In this document: positions 52,029-61,169 of the stretch, piece after piece | How the letters are laid out: every line of letters starts with the position of its first letter | Numbering within the stretch: the stretch's first letter is position 1 | Assembly (NCBI RefSeq): GCF_014212355.1 | Contig: NZ_JACKXD010000005.1 | Coordinates: forward strand, 227,165 to 291,164 | Length of the DNA: 64,000 nt | Origin: Halobellus ruber | GTDB lineage: Archaea > Halobacteriota > Halobacteria > Halobacteriales > Haloferacaceae | Reading direction: 5' to 3' | Made by a program: the position numbers and the translations under genes | Notes under the pieces: model-generated | The model's input: only the letters and a program-made list of their open reading frames with translations | Told to the model about the DNA's origin: nothing | Databases searched by the model: none

Positions 52029-52912
52029 CCGCTTCCGACGCCGAGCGCGTCGCGGACGCGACGGCACCGGCCGGCGGCCGCTCCGGCAACACCTTCGCCG
52101 GGGACGTGTGGGTGAACTTCAAGCGGTGGAACCTGAAGGCCGTCCGCAACCCGTTCGTTCTCGTCGTCTCGCTCGTCCAGCCGATCATCTTCCTCGTGTT
52201 GTTCACCGAGGTGTTCGGGCGGGTGGCCGGCGGGGCCGTCAACCGGGGAATCCCGGGGATCACCTACGAGACGTATCTGGTGCCCGCGATCGCGATCCAG
52301 GTTGCCCTCGCCGCAGCGATCACCTCGGGCGTCGGGCTGGTCAACGACATCGAGAACGGGATGTTCGAGAAGGTGCTCGTCACGCCGATGAACCGCACGG
52401 CCGTCTTCACCGGCAAGACCGCAGCGGAGGTGTTCCGGATCGCGATCCAGATCACGATCATCCTCGGGCTCGGGACGCTGCTCGGCGCCGAGATCGCCAC
52501 CGGCGTCGTCGGCGCGGTCGGGATCGTCGCCGTCGGCGTCCTCTTTTCGCTGTGGTTCGTGGCGTTCTCGAACGCCCTGGCGATCGTCACCCGGGACCAG
52601 GAGTCGACGATCATCGGGGCGAACCTGCTGCAGTTCCCGCTTCTGTTCCTGTCGAGCGCCTTTCTCCCTCTCGCTTCGCTTCCGGGGTGGATCCGGACGT
52701 TCGCCCGGGTCAACCCCGTCACCTACGGCGTCGACGCGGCGCGGTCGCTGATGATCGACCGGGACGTGATGACGGTGATCGAGGTCGCGTGGTTCGACGG
52801 GACCCTCGACGGGGTCGTCCCCGGCGTGCTCGTCTTGATCGGTCTCGCGGTCGTCTTCGGCGGCGTCGCGGTCTCCCTGCTGGCCCGAGCGTCGAGTTCC
52901 GACGTGCGGTGA
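52025..52912 (+). CDS. ABC-2 type transporter permease
   Basis: 295 residues from a GTG overlapping the ATPase stop. Six membrane helices; ABC-2 landmarks are NPFVLVVSLVQPIIFLVLF, GMFEKVLVTPMNRTAVFTGK (the conserved VTP loop), FPLLFLSSAFLPLASLPGW and NPVTYGVDAAR. It pairs with the upstream ATPase as a DrrAB-like exporter. Confidence 0.9.
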   Translation: MTASDAERVADATAPAGGRSGNTFAGDVWVNFKRWNLKAVRNPFVLVVSLVQPIIFLVLFTEVFGRVAGGAVNRGIPGITYETYLVPAIAIQVALAAAITSGVGLVNDIENGMFEKVLVTPMNRTAVFTGKTAAEVFRIAIQITIILGLGTLLGAEIATGVVGAVGIVAVGVLFSLWFVAFSNALAIVTRDQESTIIGANLLQFPLLFLSSAFLPLASLPGWIRTFARVNPVTYGVDAARSLMIDRDVMTVIEVAWFDGTLDGVVPGVLVLIGLAVVFGGVAVSLLARASSSDVR

Positions 52913-52981
52913 CGCCGCGGCGCGGGAGCACTTCCGCCACCGACCCGGAGGAGGTTTCACGCTCGGCCGCCTCAAGCACCT

Positions 52982-53185
52982 ATGACGAGCCAACCCTGCG
53001 AGGGCTGCGGGGAGTCGGTCCGGATCGCCGGCGGGATCGGCGACTTCTGGTCGTTCGAGGCCGGCTCCTCCGGCGGGATGACGCTGGAACTCGACGACGG
53101 CGGGGAGTACTTCCTGTGTCACGACTGCATCGCCCGGCTGCCCGACGGCCGGGCGGTGACAAGCGAGGACGTCGAGTCGCTGTAG
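52982..53185 (+). CDS. Small zinc-binding haloarchaeal protein (DUF7561-like)
   Basis: 67 residues. PCEGCGESVRIAGGIGDFWSFE supplies the first C-x2-C, and YFLCHDCIARLPDG the second, forming a zinc ribbon around an acidic beta sheet. It resembles a haloarchaeal family I recall as DUF7561. Function unknown. It sits between the ABC exporter and the helicase, all on the plus strand. Confidence 0.8.
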   Translation: MTSQPCEGCGESVRIAGGIGDFWSFEAGSSGGMTLELDDGGEYFLCHDCIARLPDGRAVTSEDVESL

Positions 53186-53272
53186 CGCGTCGGCCGCGGT
53201 CTCCGGACCTCGGTGGACGCTCCGTCGCCCGCCGTCTGAAGCTTTTTATCCGGGTACGGCGGAGAAAGCCGT

Positions 53273-55108
53273 GTGGACCCGGACCTGATCCCCGAGTCGT
53301 TCCCCGCCCCCCAGTTCCGCGGCCGCCAGAAGCGGGCGCTCGCCGACATCCGCGACGCCTTCGCTGCGGGCAACAACGTCGTTCTCGTGCGCGCGCCGAC
53401 CGGGACCGGCAAGTCCCTCCTCGCGCGGGCCATCGCGGGCGCGGCGGCGACGACCGAGGAGGTCGCGCCCGCCGACGCGACCGGGGCGTACTACACCACG
53501 CCGCAGGTCTCTCAACTCGACGACGTCGCCACCGACCCGCTGCTCGACGACCTCAACGTCATCCGCGGCAAGTCCAACTACACCTGCATCCTGAACGGCG
53601 AGACAGACACGCCAGTCGACCGTGCGCCCTGCGCCCGACGGGCGGGGTTCGATTGCTCGGTCCGTCACCGGTGTCCGTACTTCTCGGATCGGTCGATCGC
53701 GTCGAACCGCGCGATCGCGGCGATGACGCTCGCGTACTTCATGCAGACCGCGGGCTCGGAGGTGTTCCGGAAGCGCGACGTCGTGGTGATCGACGAGGCC
53801 CACGGCCTCGCCGAGTGGGCGGAGATGTACGCGACCGTCGAACTCGCTCCGCAAACGGTCCCGGTCTGGGACGAGGTGGGGATCCCGGACGTGACCGCCG
53901 CCGACGACGACCCCGTCGAGCGGACGATCCGGTTCGCCGAGACCCTGGAAGGCGTCTGCAAACGAGCGAGCGACGACCTGACCGGAACGCCCGAACTCTC
54001 GCCCGAGGAGGCCGCCCGCCGGGACCGCCTCCAGGAGCTCCGCTCGGAGCTCACTTGGTTCGTCGCCGACGCTCGCGACCCCGAGAGCCCGACCACGTGG
54101 GTCGTCGACCAGCCCGACGGCGAGGGCGGCCCGATCACGATCAAGCCGCTGGATCCCGCACGATACCTCCATCACACCGTGTGGGATCGCGGGAACGCGT
54201 TCGCGCTGCTGTCGGCGACGATCCTGAACAAGGAGGCGTTCTGCCGCGGCGTCGGCCTCGACCCCTCGAACGTCGCCCTGGTCGACGTCGAGCACACCTT
54301 CCCCGTCGCAAACCGGCCGCTGTACGACGTGACCCGCGGGAAGATGACCTACGAGGAGCGCGAGGAGACGCTCCCGAAGGTGGCGAGGGTGCTGGTCCGG
54401 ATCGCCGCGGCCCACCCATCCGAGAAGGGACTCGTCCACTGTCACTCCTATGCGATCCAATCGGAGCTCCGGCGGCGACTCGCCCGGTTCGGGCTGGGGG
54501 GTCGCGTCCGCGCCCACGACCGCGAGGACCGCGACGCGGCCCTGGAAGCCTGGAAGGCCACCGACGACCCCGACGTCTTCCTGTCGGTGAAGATGGAGGA
54601 GGCGCTGGACCTGGCGGGCGACCTGTGTCGGTGGCAGGTGCTCTGTAAGGCGCCCTACCTCAACACCAACGACTCACGGGTCGCCCGCCGGCTCGAGGAG
54701 GGGCAGTGGTCGTGGTACCACCGGACCGCGCTCCGGACTGTCATCCAGGCCTGCGGCCGGGTCGTCCGGTCGCCCGACGACCACGGGGCGACGTATCTGG
54801 CGGATTCGTCGCTTTTGGATCTGTTCGATCGCACCCGCGGGGAGATGCCGACGTGGTTCCGCGAGCAGGTCGACCGGCTTTCGGTCCCGGATCTGCCGGA
54901 CTTCGAGGCGGCCGCCGACGCCGCGTCGGGGCGGACGCGCGGGTCGTCGGGATCGACGGCCGGAACCGGGCGCGACTCGGGTGGTGGCTCGCACCCGAGC
55001 GGGACTACCGGATCGGGCGGAGCCGCCGCCGATCCGGACGGATCCGACGATACCGGCCTCGGCAGCGGCGCCGACCACCCCCTCTCGGACGTGTGGGGCG
55101 ACGGGTAA
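53273..55108 (+). CDS. XPD/DinG-like ATP-dependent DNA helicase
   Basis: 611 residues from a GTG at 53273. Superfamily 2: FRGRQKRALADIRDAFAAG, Walker A RAPTGTGKSLL, four cysteines between about 104 and 137 (NYTCIL, APCARR, FDCSVR, HRCPYF) that probably bind an Fe-S cluster as in XPD, DEAH box VVVIDEAHGLAEWAE, motif III LLSATIL, and C-terminal motif VI QACGRVVRSPDD. A disordered Gly/Ser/Asp tail follows residue 545. Likely role in nucleotide-excision-type repair or replication restart. Confidence 0.92.
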   Translation: MDPDLIPESFPAPQFRGRQKRALADIRDAFAAGNNVVLVRAPTGTGKSLLARAIAGAAATTEEVAPADATGAYYTTPQVSQLDDVATDPLLDDLNVIRGKSNYTCILNGETDTPVDRAPCARRAGFDCSVRHRCPYFSDRSIASNRAIAAMTLAYFMQTAGSEVFRKRDVVVIDEAHGLAEWAEMYATVELAPQTVPVWDEVGIPDVTAADDDPVERTIRFAETLEGVCKRASDDLTGTPELSPEEAARRDRLQELRSELTWFVADARDPESPTTWVVDQPDGEGGPITIKPLDPARYLHHTVWDRGNAFALLSATILNKEAFCRGVGLDPSNVALVDVEHTFPVANRPLYDVTRGKMTYEEREETLPKVARVLVRIAAAHPSEKGLVHCHSYAIQSELRRRLARFGLGGRVRAHDREDRDAALEAWKATDDPDVFLSVKMEEALDLAGDLCRWQVLCKAPYLNTNDSRVARRLEEGQWSWYHRTALRTVIQACGRVVRSPDDHGATYLADSSLLDLFDRTRGEMPTWFREQVDRLSVPDLPDFEAAADAASGRTRGSSGSTAGTGRDSGGGSHPSGTTGSGGAAADPDGSDDTGLGSGADHPLSDVWGDG

Positions 55109-55260
55109 CCGGGTGTGGACACACTCTAGCTTTCGTCTTCGGACCGCCCCGATTTCGAGAACGCTATCGAAGCCGAACATACCGAATTCCGGTGGACTGA
55201 TCCGGTTGACGAGTTCCCGATCGATTTACGGAGTGTCGATCGTCTACGGACGTATACGTA

Positions 55261-55500
55261 TGGGGACGAAGAGCGTGCGTCTGGACGAGGAGGTGTACGA
55301 GCGCGTGAGGGCCTACAAGCGGGATGATGAGACGTTCTCCGACGCCGTCGCGCGACTGATCGAGACGTATCGCTCCCTGATATCGCCGAGGAGAGCGGGG
55401 AGTACGACGCTGAACGTGCCGAAGAACAGAAGGACGCACTGAAACGGACCGCTCGTGGCGACCAGAGGGGTATCGAGGAACTCCCGGAGACGCGATCGGA
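55261..55500 (+). pseudogene. VapB-type antitoxin gene with frameshift
   Basis: MGTKSVRLDEEVYERVRAYK and DETFSDAVARLIETYRSL is the normal ribbon-helix-helix N-terminus of haloarchaeal VapB antitoxins. At about 55380-55382 the frame slips: restoring one base gives DIAEESGEYDAERAEEQKDA, the expected C-terminal toxin-binding helix. As it stands translation ends in unrelated residues. It precedes the broken vapC gene. Confidence 0.8.
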
Positions 55501-56004
55501 GTGGTTGCCCTCGACACCAACGTTCTCATCGACATCGACAACGACCGATCGGAAGCGATCGAGAAGGCTCGAGAGATCGAACGGTCGGGAAAACCTCGGA
55601 GAGTCCCCCGGATCGTTATCACGGAACTGTGGGTGGCGATCGGAAAGGGAACCGCGACGGAGCACAACCGTGAGAAGTTCGAGTAGGGTTTGCAACTGGT
55701 TGCACATCCGATCGCACGCCGTCGTGCGATCGAGCGAGCGAAGACCTGCAAACGCTACTATAGGCGGACTCCCGCAGGTGATCTCACCGAACCGATAGCG
55801 AAACGAGCCGGGGAAATCGAAGGCGAAGCGCAGTCGTCTGATCGGAACGACGTCGGTGTCGGAATGGCAGATGCGATACCGGCTACGACGGCACTCGAGT
55901 TCGACGAACCGATCGTGACCGATGACGGAGACTTGGTGAAACGGATTCGGCAGCTCCCCGGCTGCGATGTGTTAGAGGTCGACCACTATGCGTTGGACCC
56001 ATAA
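55501..56004 (+). pseudogene. VapC (PIN-domain) toxin gene split by a MITE
   Basis: The first part (GTG at 55501) reads VALDTNVLIDIDNDRSEAI, ITELWVAIGKGTATEHNREKFE, with the first Asp and the Glu of the PIN site. A 78-bp MITE at 55682-55759 then adds a TAG codon. The remainder resumes in the same frame as TPAGDLTEPIAKRAGEIEGE, VGVGMADAIPATTAL and DEPIVTDDGDLVKRI with the last two metal Asp residues. So the toxin was complete before insertion. The loss probably followed or accompanied the antitoxin frameshift. Confidence 0.88.
55682..55759. mobile_element. 78-bp MITE-like element, copy 2 (inside vapC)
   Basis: Same architecture as 43636-43713 (72 of 78 bases equal). The length is a multiple of three, so the frame is kept across it, but its first bases create GAG TAG. 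No target-site duplication longer than two or three bases could be made out. Confidence 0.85.
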
Positions 56005-56010
56005 CCCGAT

Positions 56011-56097
56011 CTACAGAATCAGCGCCGCCCCGTACGCGACCGACGACCCGAGCATCAGAATCACGAGGATGATCGCGAGCACCTGCTGTCGGTCCAT
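56011..56097 (-). CDS. Tiny single-helix membrane protein
   Basis: 28 residues from the ATG at 56097: MDRQQVLAIILVILMLGSS followed by VAYGAALIL. One transmembrane helix with a charged N-terminus. Small proteins of this type recur in haloarchaeal genomes. Seven bases separate it from the convergent vapC remnant; the NMD3-like gene lies upstream on the same strand, ending 48 bases before its start. Function unknown. Confidence 0.55.
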   Translation of the reverse strand: MDRQQVLAIILVILMLGSSVAYGAALIL

Positions 56098-56145
56098 ACA
56101 CTCCGGTACGCGGCCGGCCGATTCAATTCTTTCGACTGGCGACGG

Positions 56146-57282
56146 TCAGTCTCCTGCGTCCGCGTCGTCGCGGTCGACGGCGTCGGCCGGGAGGATATGA
56201 AGCCCCGCGCGACTCGACAACACCGGCACGGAATCGGCGTCGGGATCGACGTAGGAGGGGCGGGCGATCGTCGTCGACTCGTAGGTGTCGGGGTCGAGCA
56301 CCTGGATCGCGTACTCGTCCTCGACGGCGACGACTGTGGTGTCGACGGCGTCCTCGACGGTCCCGAGTTTCCGGGCGTCGGGCGCCTCGCCCTCCTCGAA
56401 GGCGGCCTCGTAGGGGTCGCCGGTGGCGAGTCGGACCCCTTTGAGGTTCCCGCGGACGCTCCGGACCAGGACCGGGCCGTCGCCGTCCTCGGGGTCGATC
56501 ACGTCGCCGGGGCTGAACTCCGGGAGCCGGACCGCGTAGGTCACCCGGTAGACCTCGTTGCCGTCGCCGTCCTCGGTCACCAGGGTGGGGTACTCCTCAA
56601 CGGACCCGCCGAGTTCGCGGACGATCCGCTTTGCGACGCCGGCGCCCATCTGGTTGGTGGAGATCTTGATGTCGATGCCGTCGTCGACGTCGAGCGTTTC
56701 GGTGATGAACGCGTTGCGGTCGCCGGTGGCCTCCCGCTCTGCGATGTACGACTCCGCGATCTCGACCGCGCGTGACTCCTCCCCGGCGGTCGGGACCCGC
56801 TCGCGCGCCCGAAGCTGGACGATGCTGGCGTAGTAGCCGCCCGCGATCCGCCCGCAACGGTCGCAGGTCTGCTTGGCGATGTGGACCGGGACCGTCACGC
56901 GTTCCTCGCGATACGTGTCGCGGACGATCCCGCTGAACGTACAGTGCATCCGGATGGTGTTCTCGTCGACCTGCTCGGGCTCGACGCCCCACCGAACCTC
57001 CTCGGCTTTGAGGTGGACGCCGAGCGCGTCGGTCACCCGATCGACGGCGACGTCGGTGTAGTCCTCGGCATCGATGTCGACCCACCGGTTGCCCTCGTGG
57101 ACCGCGCCGCACCGCGAACACACCCGGACTTCGAGCCGCTCTGGGGCGTCGACCAGGTCGAAGTCCTCGAAGTAGCAGTCGTCACACAGCACGGCGTCCC
57201 GTTCCCGGGGTTCGCCCGGCCGCGGCTCCGAGCGGGCCGGGACCGGATCGCCGCACCGCGGACAGAACGTTCCGGAACTCAT
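56146..57282 (-). CDS. NMD3-family ribosome-associated protein
   Basis: 378 residues from the ATG at 57282; a longer frame from 57381 overlaps the htpX promoter. The N-terminus has four zinc knuckles: FCPRCGDPV, LCDDCYF, VCSRCGAVH and later TCDRCGRIAGGYYASIVQLR. The middle contains IDIKISTNQMGAGVAKRI and the C-terminus an OB-like beta domain. Eukaryotic NMD3 adapts the 60S subunit for export; the archaeal protein presumably binds the large subunit. Divergent from htpX. Confidence 0.9.
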   Translation of the reverse strand: MSSGTFCPRCGDPVPARSEPRPGEPRERDAVLCDDCYFEDFDLVDAPERLEVRVCSRCGAVHEGNRWVDIDAEDYTDVAVDRVTDALGVHLKAEEVRWGVEPEQVDENTIRMHCTFSGIVRDTYREERVTVPVHIAKQTCDRCGRIAGGYYASIVQLRARERVPTAGEESRAVEIAESYIAEREATGDRNAFITETLDVDDGIDIKISTNQMGAGVAKRIVRELGGSVEEYPTLVTEDGDGNEVYRVTYAVRLPEFSPGDVIDPEDGDGPVLVRSVRGNLKGVRLATGDPYEAAFEEGEAPDARKLGTVEDAVDTTVVAVEDEYAIQVLDPDTYESTTIARPSYVDPDADSVPVLSSRAGLHILPADAVDRDDADAGD

Positions 57283-57353
57283 TGGCCGCCGTAGGCGACA
57301 GGGCCGGTTAAGCGCGACGAACCAACCGTCCGCGCCGCGGCCGCGCCAACACC

Positions 57354-57360
57354 GTTTATA
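57354..57360 (+). promoter_or_regulatory. TATA box of htpX
   Basis: GTTTATA lies 24-30 bases before the htpX ATG, predicting a leaderless transcript. It also lies within the 101-base divergent region shared with the NMD3-like gene. Confidence 0.6.
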
Positions 57361-57383
57361 CGCCGCGACCCGTATCTTCACGT

Positions 57384-58253
57384 ATGAAATGGAAACCCGA
57401 CTGGGGACTCCGCGGTCGGATGGTCCTCACGATGTTCCTGCTTTTCGCCCTCTATCTGGTCTTCGTGGGGGTGCTGTTCCGGACCAACTCGGTCGTCTTC
57501 CTGCCGCTTATGGGCGCGTTCGTCCTGGTGCAGTTCCTCTTCAGCGACCGGCTCGCGCTCTACAGTATGGGCGCAAAGGAGGTCTCGGCGGAGGAGTACC
57601 CGGAGCTTCACGCGACGGTGTCGCGGCTCAGCCAGCAGGCGGACCTCCCGAAGCCCACGGTCGCGGTCGCCGACTCCCGCGTGCCGAACGCCTTCGCGGC
57701 CGGGCGGTCACAGAAGAGCGCCACCGTGTGTGTGACAACCGAACTCCTCCGCACCCTCGACCGCGACGAACTGGAGGGCGTGCTCGCCCACGAACTCGCC
57801 CACGTGAAGAACCGCGACGTGATGGTGATGACTATCGCGTCGTTCCTCTCGACGGTCGCGTTCATGATCGTTCGGATGGGCTTCTGGTTCGGTGGCGGCG
57901 GCCGGAACCGTCAGGGCGGCGGGATCATCGTCGCGATCGTGGCGTCGCTGGTCGTGTGGATCGTCTCCTTCTTGCTGATCCGGGCGCTCTCGCGGTACCG
58001 GGAGTTCGCCGCGGATCGCGGCGGCGCGCTCATCACCGGCCAGCCCTCGGCGCTCGCGTCGGCACTCCTGACTATCGACGGCCGGATGGACCGCGTTCCG
58101 AAGGAGGACCTCCGCGAGCAGGCGGAGATGAACGCGTTCTTCATTCTCCCGGCGAAGGGCAACGCCATCACCAAACTGTTCAGCACCCACCCGTCGACCG
58201 AGAAGCGCGTCGAAAAGCTGCGCGACCTCGAACGCGAGATGGAGACGCGGTGA
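57384..58253 (+). CDS. htpX: HtpX-family membrane zinc metalloprotease
   Basis: 289 residues, M48 family. Four membrane helices (about 12-32, 35-52, 150-170 and 185-205). The zinc site is LAHELAHVKNRD with the third ligand Glu in SRYREFAADRGGALI. HtpX degrades damaged or misfolded membrane proteins. It is followed by pspAB, the pairing normal in haloarchaea. Confidence 0.93.
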   Translation: MKWKPDWGLRGRMVLTMFLLFALYLVFVGVLFRTNSVVFLPLMGAFVLVQFLFSDRLALYSMGAKEVSAEEYPELHATVSRLSQQADLPKPTVAVADSRVPNAFAAGRSQKSATVCVTTELLRTLDRDELEGVLAHELAHVKNRDVMVMTIASFLSTVAFMIVRMGFWFGGGGRNRQGGGIIVAIVASLVVWIVSFLLIRALSRYREFAADRGGALITGQPSALASALLTIDGRMDRVPKEDLREQAEMNAFFILPAKGNAITKLFSTHPSTEKRVEKLRDLEREMETR

Positions 58254-58272
58254 CGATGCGTGGGGGTCTCTG

Positions 58273-58878
58273 ATGGGCATCTTCGACACGATCCGCGCGG
58301 TGCTCGGCACCAGCGCGGAGGCGGACGCGACCCGCGACGCCGACCCCGAGGACCTCTTCGGGATGAGCACCGCCTACGTCACGATGGAGGCCGACCTCGG
58401 CTACGAGTCGGTCGACGCTGCGGCGCTGTGTTTCTCCGGCGTCGACAGCACCGACTTCTCCGAAACGGTCGCGGACGTTGAGGCCATCCTGGGCGCCGGC
58501 GAGGAGGAGACCGGGACCACCTTCGACGTCCGCGAGGACAGCCACGGGTGGGAGTGGGTGGTCCTCCGCGACGACGACCCCGAGGACCTGGTCACCTCGA
58601 TCCACTTCGCGGCCGACGAGTTCGGAGAGCGCGGGTACGGCTCCCGGCTGCTCGCGGCGGTGTTCGGCTTCGAGGCCGACGGCGACCGCGCCTACTGGAT
58701 CTACTCGTTTCGCCGGGGGGCGTACTACCCCTTCGCGCCCCGGCGCGGCAAGGAGCGGGCCAACGACGTCGAGTTCAAACTCCAGTCGGTGCTCGACGGC
58801 GAACTCGACGTCGAGGACGACGAGTCCTACTGGTATCCGATGTGGCCCGACACCGCCGGCGGCCACCCCTGGGAGTAG
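58273..58878 (+). CDS. pspAB: PspA-associated protein PspAB
   Basis: 201 residues, cytoplasmic, acidic. MGIFDTIRAVLGTSAEAD opening, ALCFSGVDSTDF, DVREDSHGWEWVVLRDDDPEDLV and a C-terminal YWIYSFRRGAYYPFAP segment match the PspAB family, linked to the phage-shock/membrane-stress system. Starts 19 bases after htpX, so one operon for membrane quality control. Confidence 0.88.
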   Translation: MGIFDTIRAVLGTSAEADATRDADPEDLFGMSTAYVTMEADLGYESVDAAALCFSGVDSTDFSETVADVEAILGAGEEETGTTFDVREDSHGWEWVVLRDDDPEDLVTSIHFAADEFGERGYGSRLLAAVFGFEADGDRAYWIYSFRRGAYYPFAPRRGKERANDVEFKLQSVLDGELDVEDDESYWYPMWPDTAGGHPWE

Positions 58879-59009
58879 CGGGCGCCGCCGGCGGCCCCTC
58901 CGAGTAACGGACCCGACGGGGGCGCCGGTGTGAGCCCGCGCGTCCGCAACCACCGTGACCGGCCCGCTCCCGGGAAGTATTTACCGCCGCCGGCGGTAGC
59001 CGGGAGCCG

Positions 59010-59660
59010 ATGCCCTCCAGTACGCCCCGCCCGACCAGACGCCAGTTCCTCCGCTCGGCCGCCGCGCTCGCGGGCGTCGGCGCCGTCGCCGGCTGCGGCG
59101 GCACCGCCGAATCGTCGGGAACGGCTGTCAGTCGACCGGACCCCGAACCGCCCGAGGACGCCCTCACCGATCCGGCTACGGTCGTCCTGCGTACCGCACC
59201 CGACGAGGCCGTGCTTCGGGAGGACGACGACACGGAGACCGACTCGGAAGCCCGGATCGACGAGTGGCGCCACAGCCTGATCGCCGACAGGGGGACCGCG
59301 GCGTCGGTGTCGGTCGCGGACGTCGACGGCGCCGGGGCCGCCCGGCAGTTCCTCGCGGACACCGACTTCGACGCGGAGACGGTGTACGTCGAGGGCCACG
59401 TCGTCGGCGAGTGTTACGACCGGCGGCTGTGTTGGGTCCGGTGGACGACCGAGCGGGTCGAGACCAGCTACGCGCGGGTGCTCCGCGACGCCGACGTGGC
59501 GTGTTCGGCCGACGCCAGGGTCGGCGTGACCCACCTGATCCGGTTGCCGGTCGCGCTCGACCCCGGGCAGGTGAGCAGATTCAGTTCGCGCGGCGGCAGC
59601 GGTCGGTGCCGGACGTCGCCGGCGGACGGGTCGAACCGCTCGACGGAGGGAGGGTCGTGA
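59010..59660 (+). CDS. Tat lipoprotein of unknown function, first of a coupled pair
   Basis: 216 residues. RPTRRQFLRSAAALAGVGAV then AGC is a clear twin-arginine lipoprotein signal. The mature domain has a Cys pair in GECYDRRLCWVRW and an AGAARQFLADTDFDAETVYVEGH stretch; no family was recognised. The stop overlaps the GTG of the next lipoprotein gene by four bases. Both would be anchored at the outer face of the membrane. Confidence 0.75.
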   Translation: MPSSTPRPTRRQFLRSAAALAGVGAVAGCGGTAESSGTAVSRPDPEPPEDALTDPATVVLRTAPDEAVLREDDDTETDSEARIDEWRHSLIADRGTAASVSVADVDGAGAARQFLADTDFDAETVYVEGHVVGECYDRRLCWVRWTTERVETSYARVLRDADVACSADARVGVTHLIRLPVALDPGQVSRFSSRGGSGRCRTSPADGSNRSTEGGS

Positions 59661-61012
59661 CCCGCGACGCCGACGACTCGGGGCTCACGCGCCGCGAGGT
59701 GCTGTCGCTGTCGGGGACGGCGGTGCTGGCCGGCCTCGCTGGGTGTGGCGGTCGGCTCCCCGAACGGCTGCCCGGCGGCGGCCCGGCGACGATCGACGCC
59801 GCGGCGCTGTCGGAGGCGACCCGCGGGGAGACGCCGACGGTCCCCGAGACGCTCCCGGTCGACATCGAACAGTCCTTTATCGAGGGGCAACGCGACGTCG
59901 CGCGGTCGAAACTCGACGCGACCCCTGCGCCGTTCGACGAGGGGACGATCCCGAACGGCGTGATCCGGGAGCGGCTGAACGACGAGTACGACCACGCGTT
60001 GCGGTCGATCCGGGACGCTTCGGGCGCACCGACCGTCTACGAACGCCTCGATCACGCCACCCACGCCCGGACCAGCGCCCACGAGGTCGCCGCCGCGTGG
60101 GACGCGATCGAATCGACGCTAACCGTTGCGGACCTCCGGGAGTCGATCCCGGGTGTCCGCGACGAGGTCGACGCGTTCGCCCGGCGCCGGTCCTACGTCG
60201 GCAGCGACCCGGTCCGCGCGGCGGTCGTCCACGCGGAACTCGACCGGGAGATCCGCGCCACACGAAACTGGCTGTCGAACCCCGACCGGGAACTGGAGTC
60301 CGTAGCCGGGCAGTCCCTCGCGCTGGCGGAGGTCGCGGCCGACATCGAGCGCGCCCGCGCCGGTCTCGCCGTCGGATCGTACCTCTTCGACCGGTACCGG
60401 CAGCGACTCGACGACGACGGAAACCTCCGCGACCGGCTCGCCGCCGCCCACGGAACGTTCAGGGAGCGGATCGACCGGCGAAGCGACTCGATGCCGCCGG
60501 AGCAGGTCGACGACCCGACTACACTCGTCGACCGCGACGTCGACGCCACGGCTGGCGTCCACGCGCTCGCGGAGTTGGGTTCGGACGTCCGGTTCCGGAT
60601 CGAGGACGCCCGGACCGACGAGGACGCCCCCAGCCTCGCCGACGACGTGATGGACGCGATCGGAACGCTCCTCCGGATCCGTGCGGTCCGGCGGCTCCGC
60701 GAGCGGATCGAGGGCGGCGACGACGTCGCGATCGCGTCCGCAACGGACGTGGAAACGCTCCGCTCGGACGCGATCGCGGCCGTCGAGACGGCACAGGACG
60801 CAGGTGGGGGCGAACTGGTGGTCGACGCGATCCTCCCCGAGTTCGCCCGCCAGATCGAGTGGATCGACGACCGGTTCGACCGCGGCTCCGGCAGCGTCCG
60901 GGTTGAGTCGGTCTCCTTCGACGCGATGCGGTACGTCACCGTCACGGCCGTCTGCCGCGTCCCCCCGGAGACGGCGGCCGAGGTGACGACGGTGCTCCGG
61001 GACGCCGAGTGA
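59657..61012 (+). CDS. Tat lipoprotein of unknown function, second of a coupled pair
   Basis: 451 residues from the GTG at 59657, overlapping the previous stop. LTRREVLSLSGTAVLAGLAGC is the Tat signal with lipobox (position about 11-30). The mature part is almost entirely helical and acidic (RDVARSKLDATPAPFDEGTI and similar), without recognisable catalytic residues. It looks like a helical-bundle surface protein. A complex with the coupled upstream lipoprotein is a reasonable inference. Confidence 0.75.
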   Translation: MTRDADDSGLTRREVLSLSGTAVLAGLAGCGGRLPERLPGGGPATIDAAALSEATRGETPTVPETLPVDIEQSFIEGQRDVARSKLDATPAPFDEGTIPNGVIRERLNDEYDHALRSIRDASGAPTVYERLDHATHARTSAHEVAAAWDAIESTLTVADLRESIPGVRDEVDAFARRRSYVGSDPVRAAVVHAELDREIRATRNWLSNPDRELESVAGQSLALAEVAADIERARAGLAVGSYLFDRYRQRLDDDGNLRDRLAAAHGTFRERIDRRSDSMPPEQVDDPTTLVDRDVDATAGVHALAELGSDVRFRIEDARTDEDAPSLADDVMDAIGTLLRIRAVRRLRERIEGGDDVAIASATDVETLRSDAIAAVETAQDAGGGELVVDAILPEFARQIEWIDDRFDRGSGSVRVESVSFDAMRYVTVTAVCRVPPETAAEVTTVLRDAE

Positions 61013-61133
61013 CCGTCCCTCCGTAGCCGGCGGACCCGCGGCGGCTGTGCGCCTTCACGTTTGAATCCTCGTCGGCGCCCTTCCGCCCCGGCGCTCCCGT
61101 CCCGCGGCTTTACTTCCACCTCGCTGTTAACGA

Positions 61134-61141
61134 GGGTTTAT
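61134..61141 (+). promoter_or_regulatory. TATA-like element of radA
   Basis: GTTTATGT lies about 29-36 bases before the ATG at 61170. It includes the upstream in-frame ATG (61140), which argues that 61170 is the real start. Confidence 0.5.
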
Positions 61142-61169
61142 GTACGGATGGGACCCAAGATCGCATACG

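Noticed and set aside
51949..54648. 899-codon plus-strand frame across the ABC permease and helicase
   Set aside because: Arg/Gly-rich off-frame shadow; the true genes in other frames carry all expected motifs.
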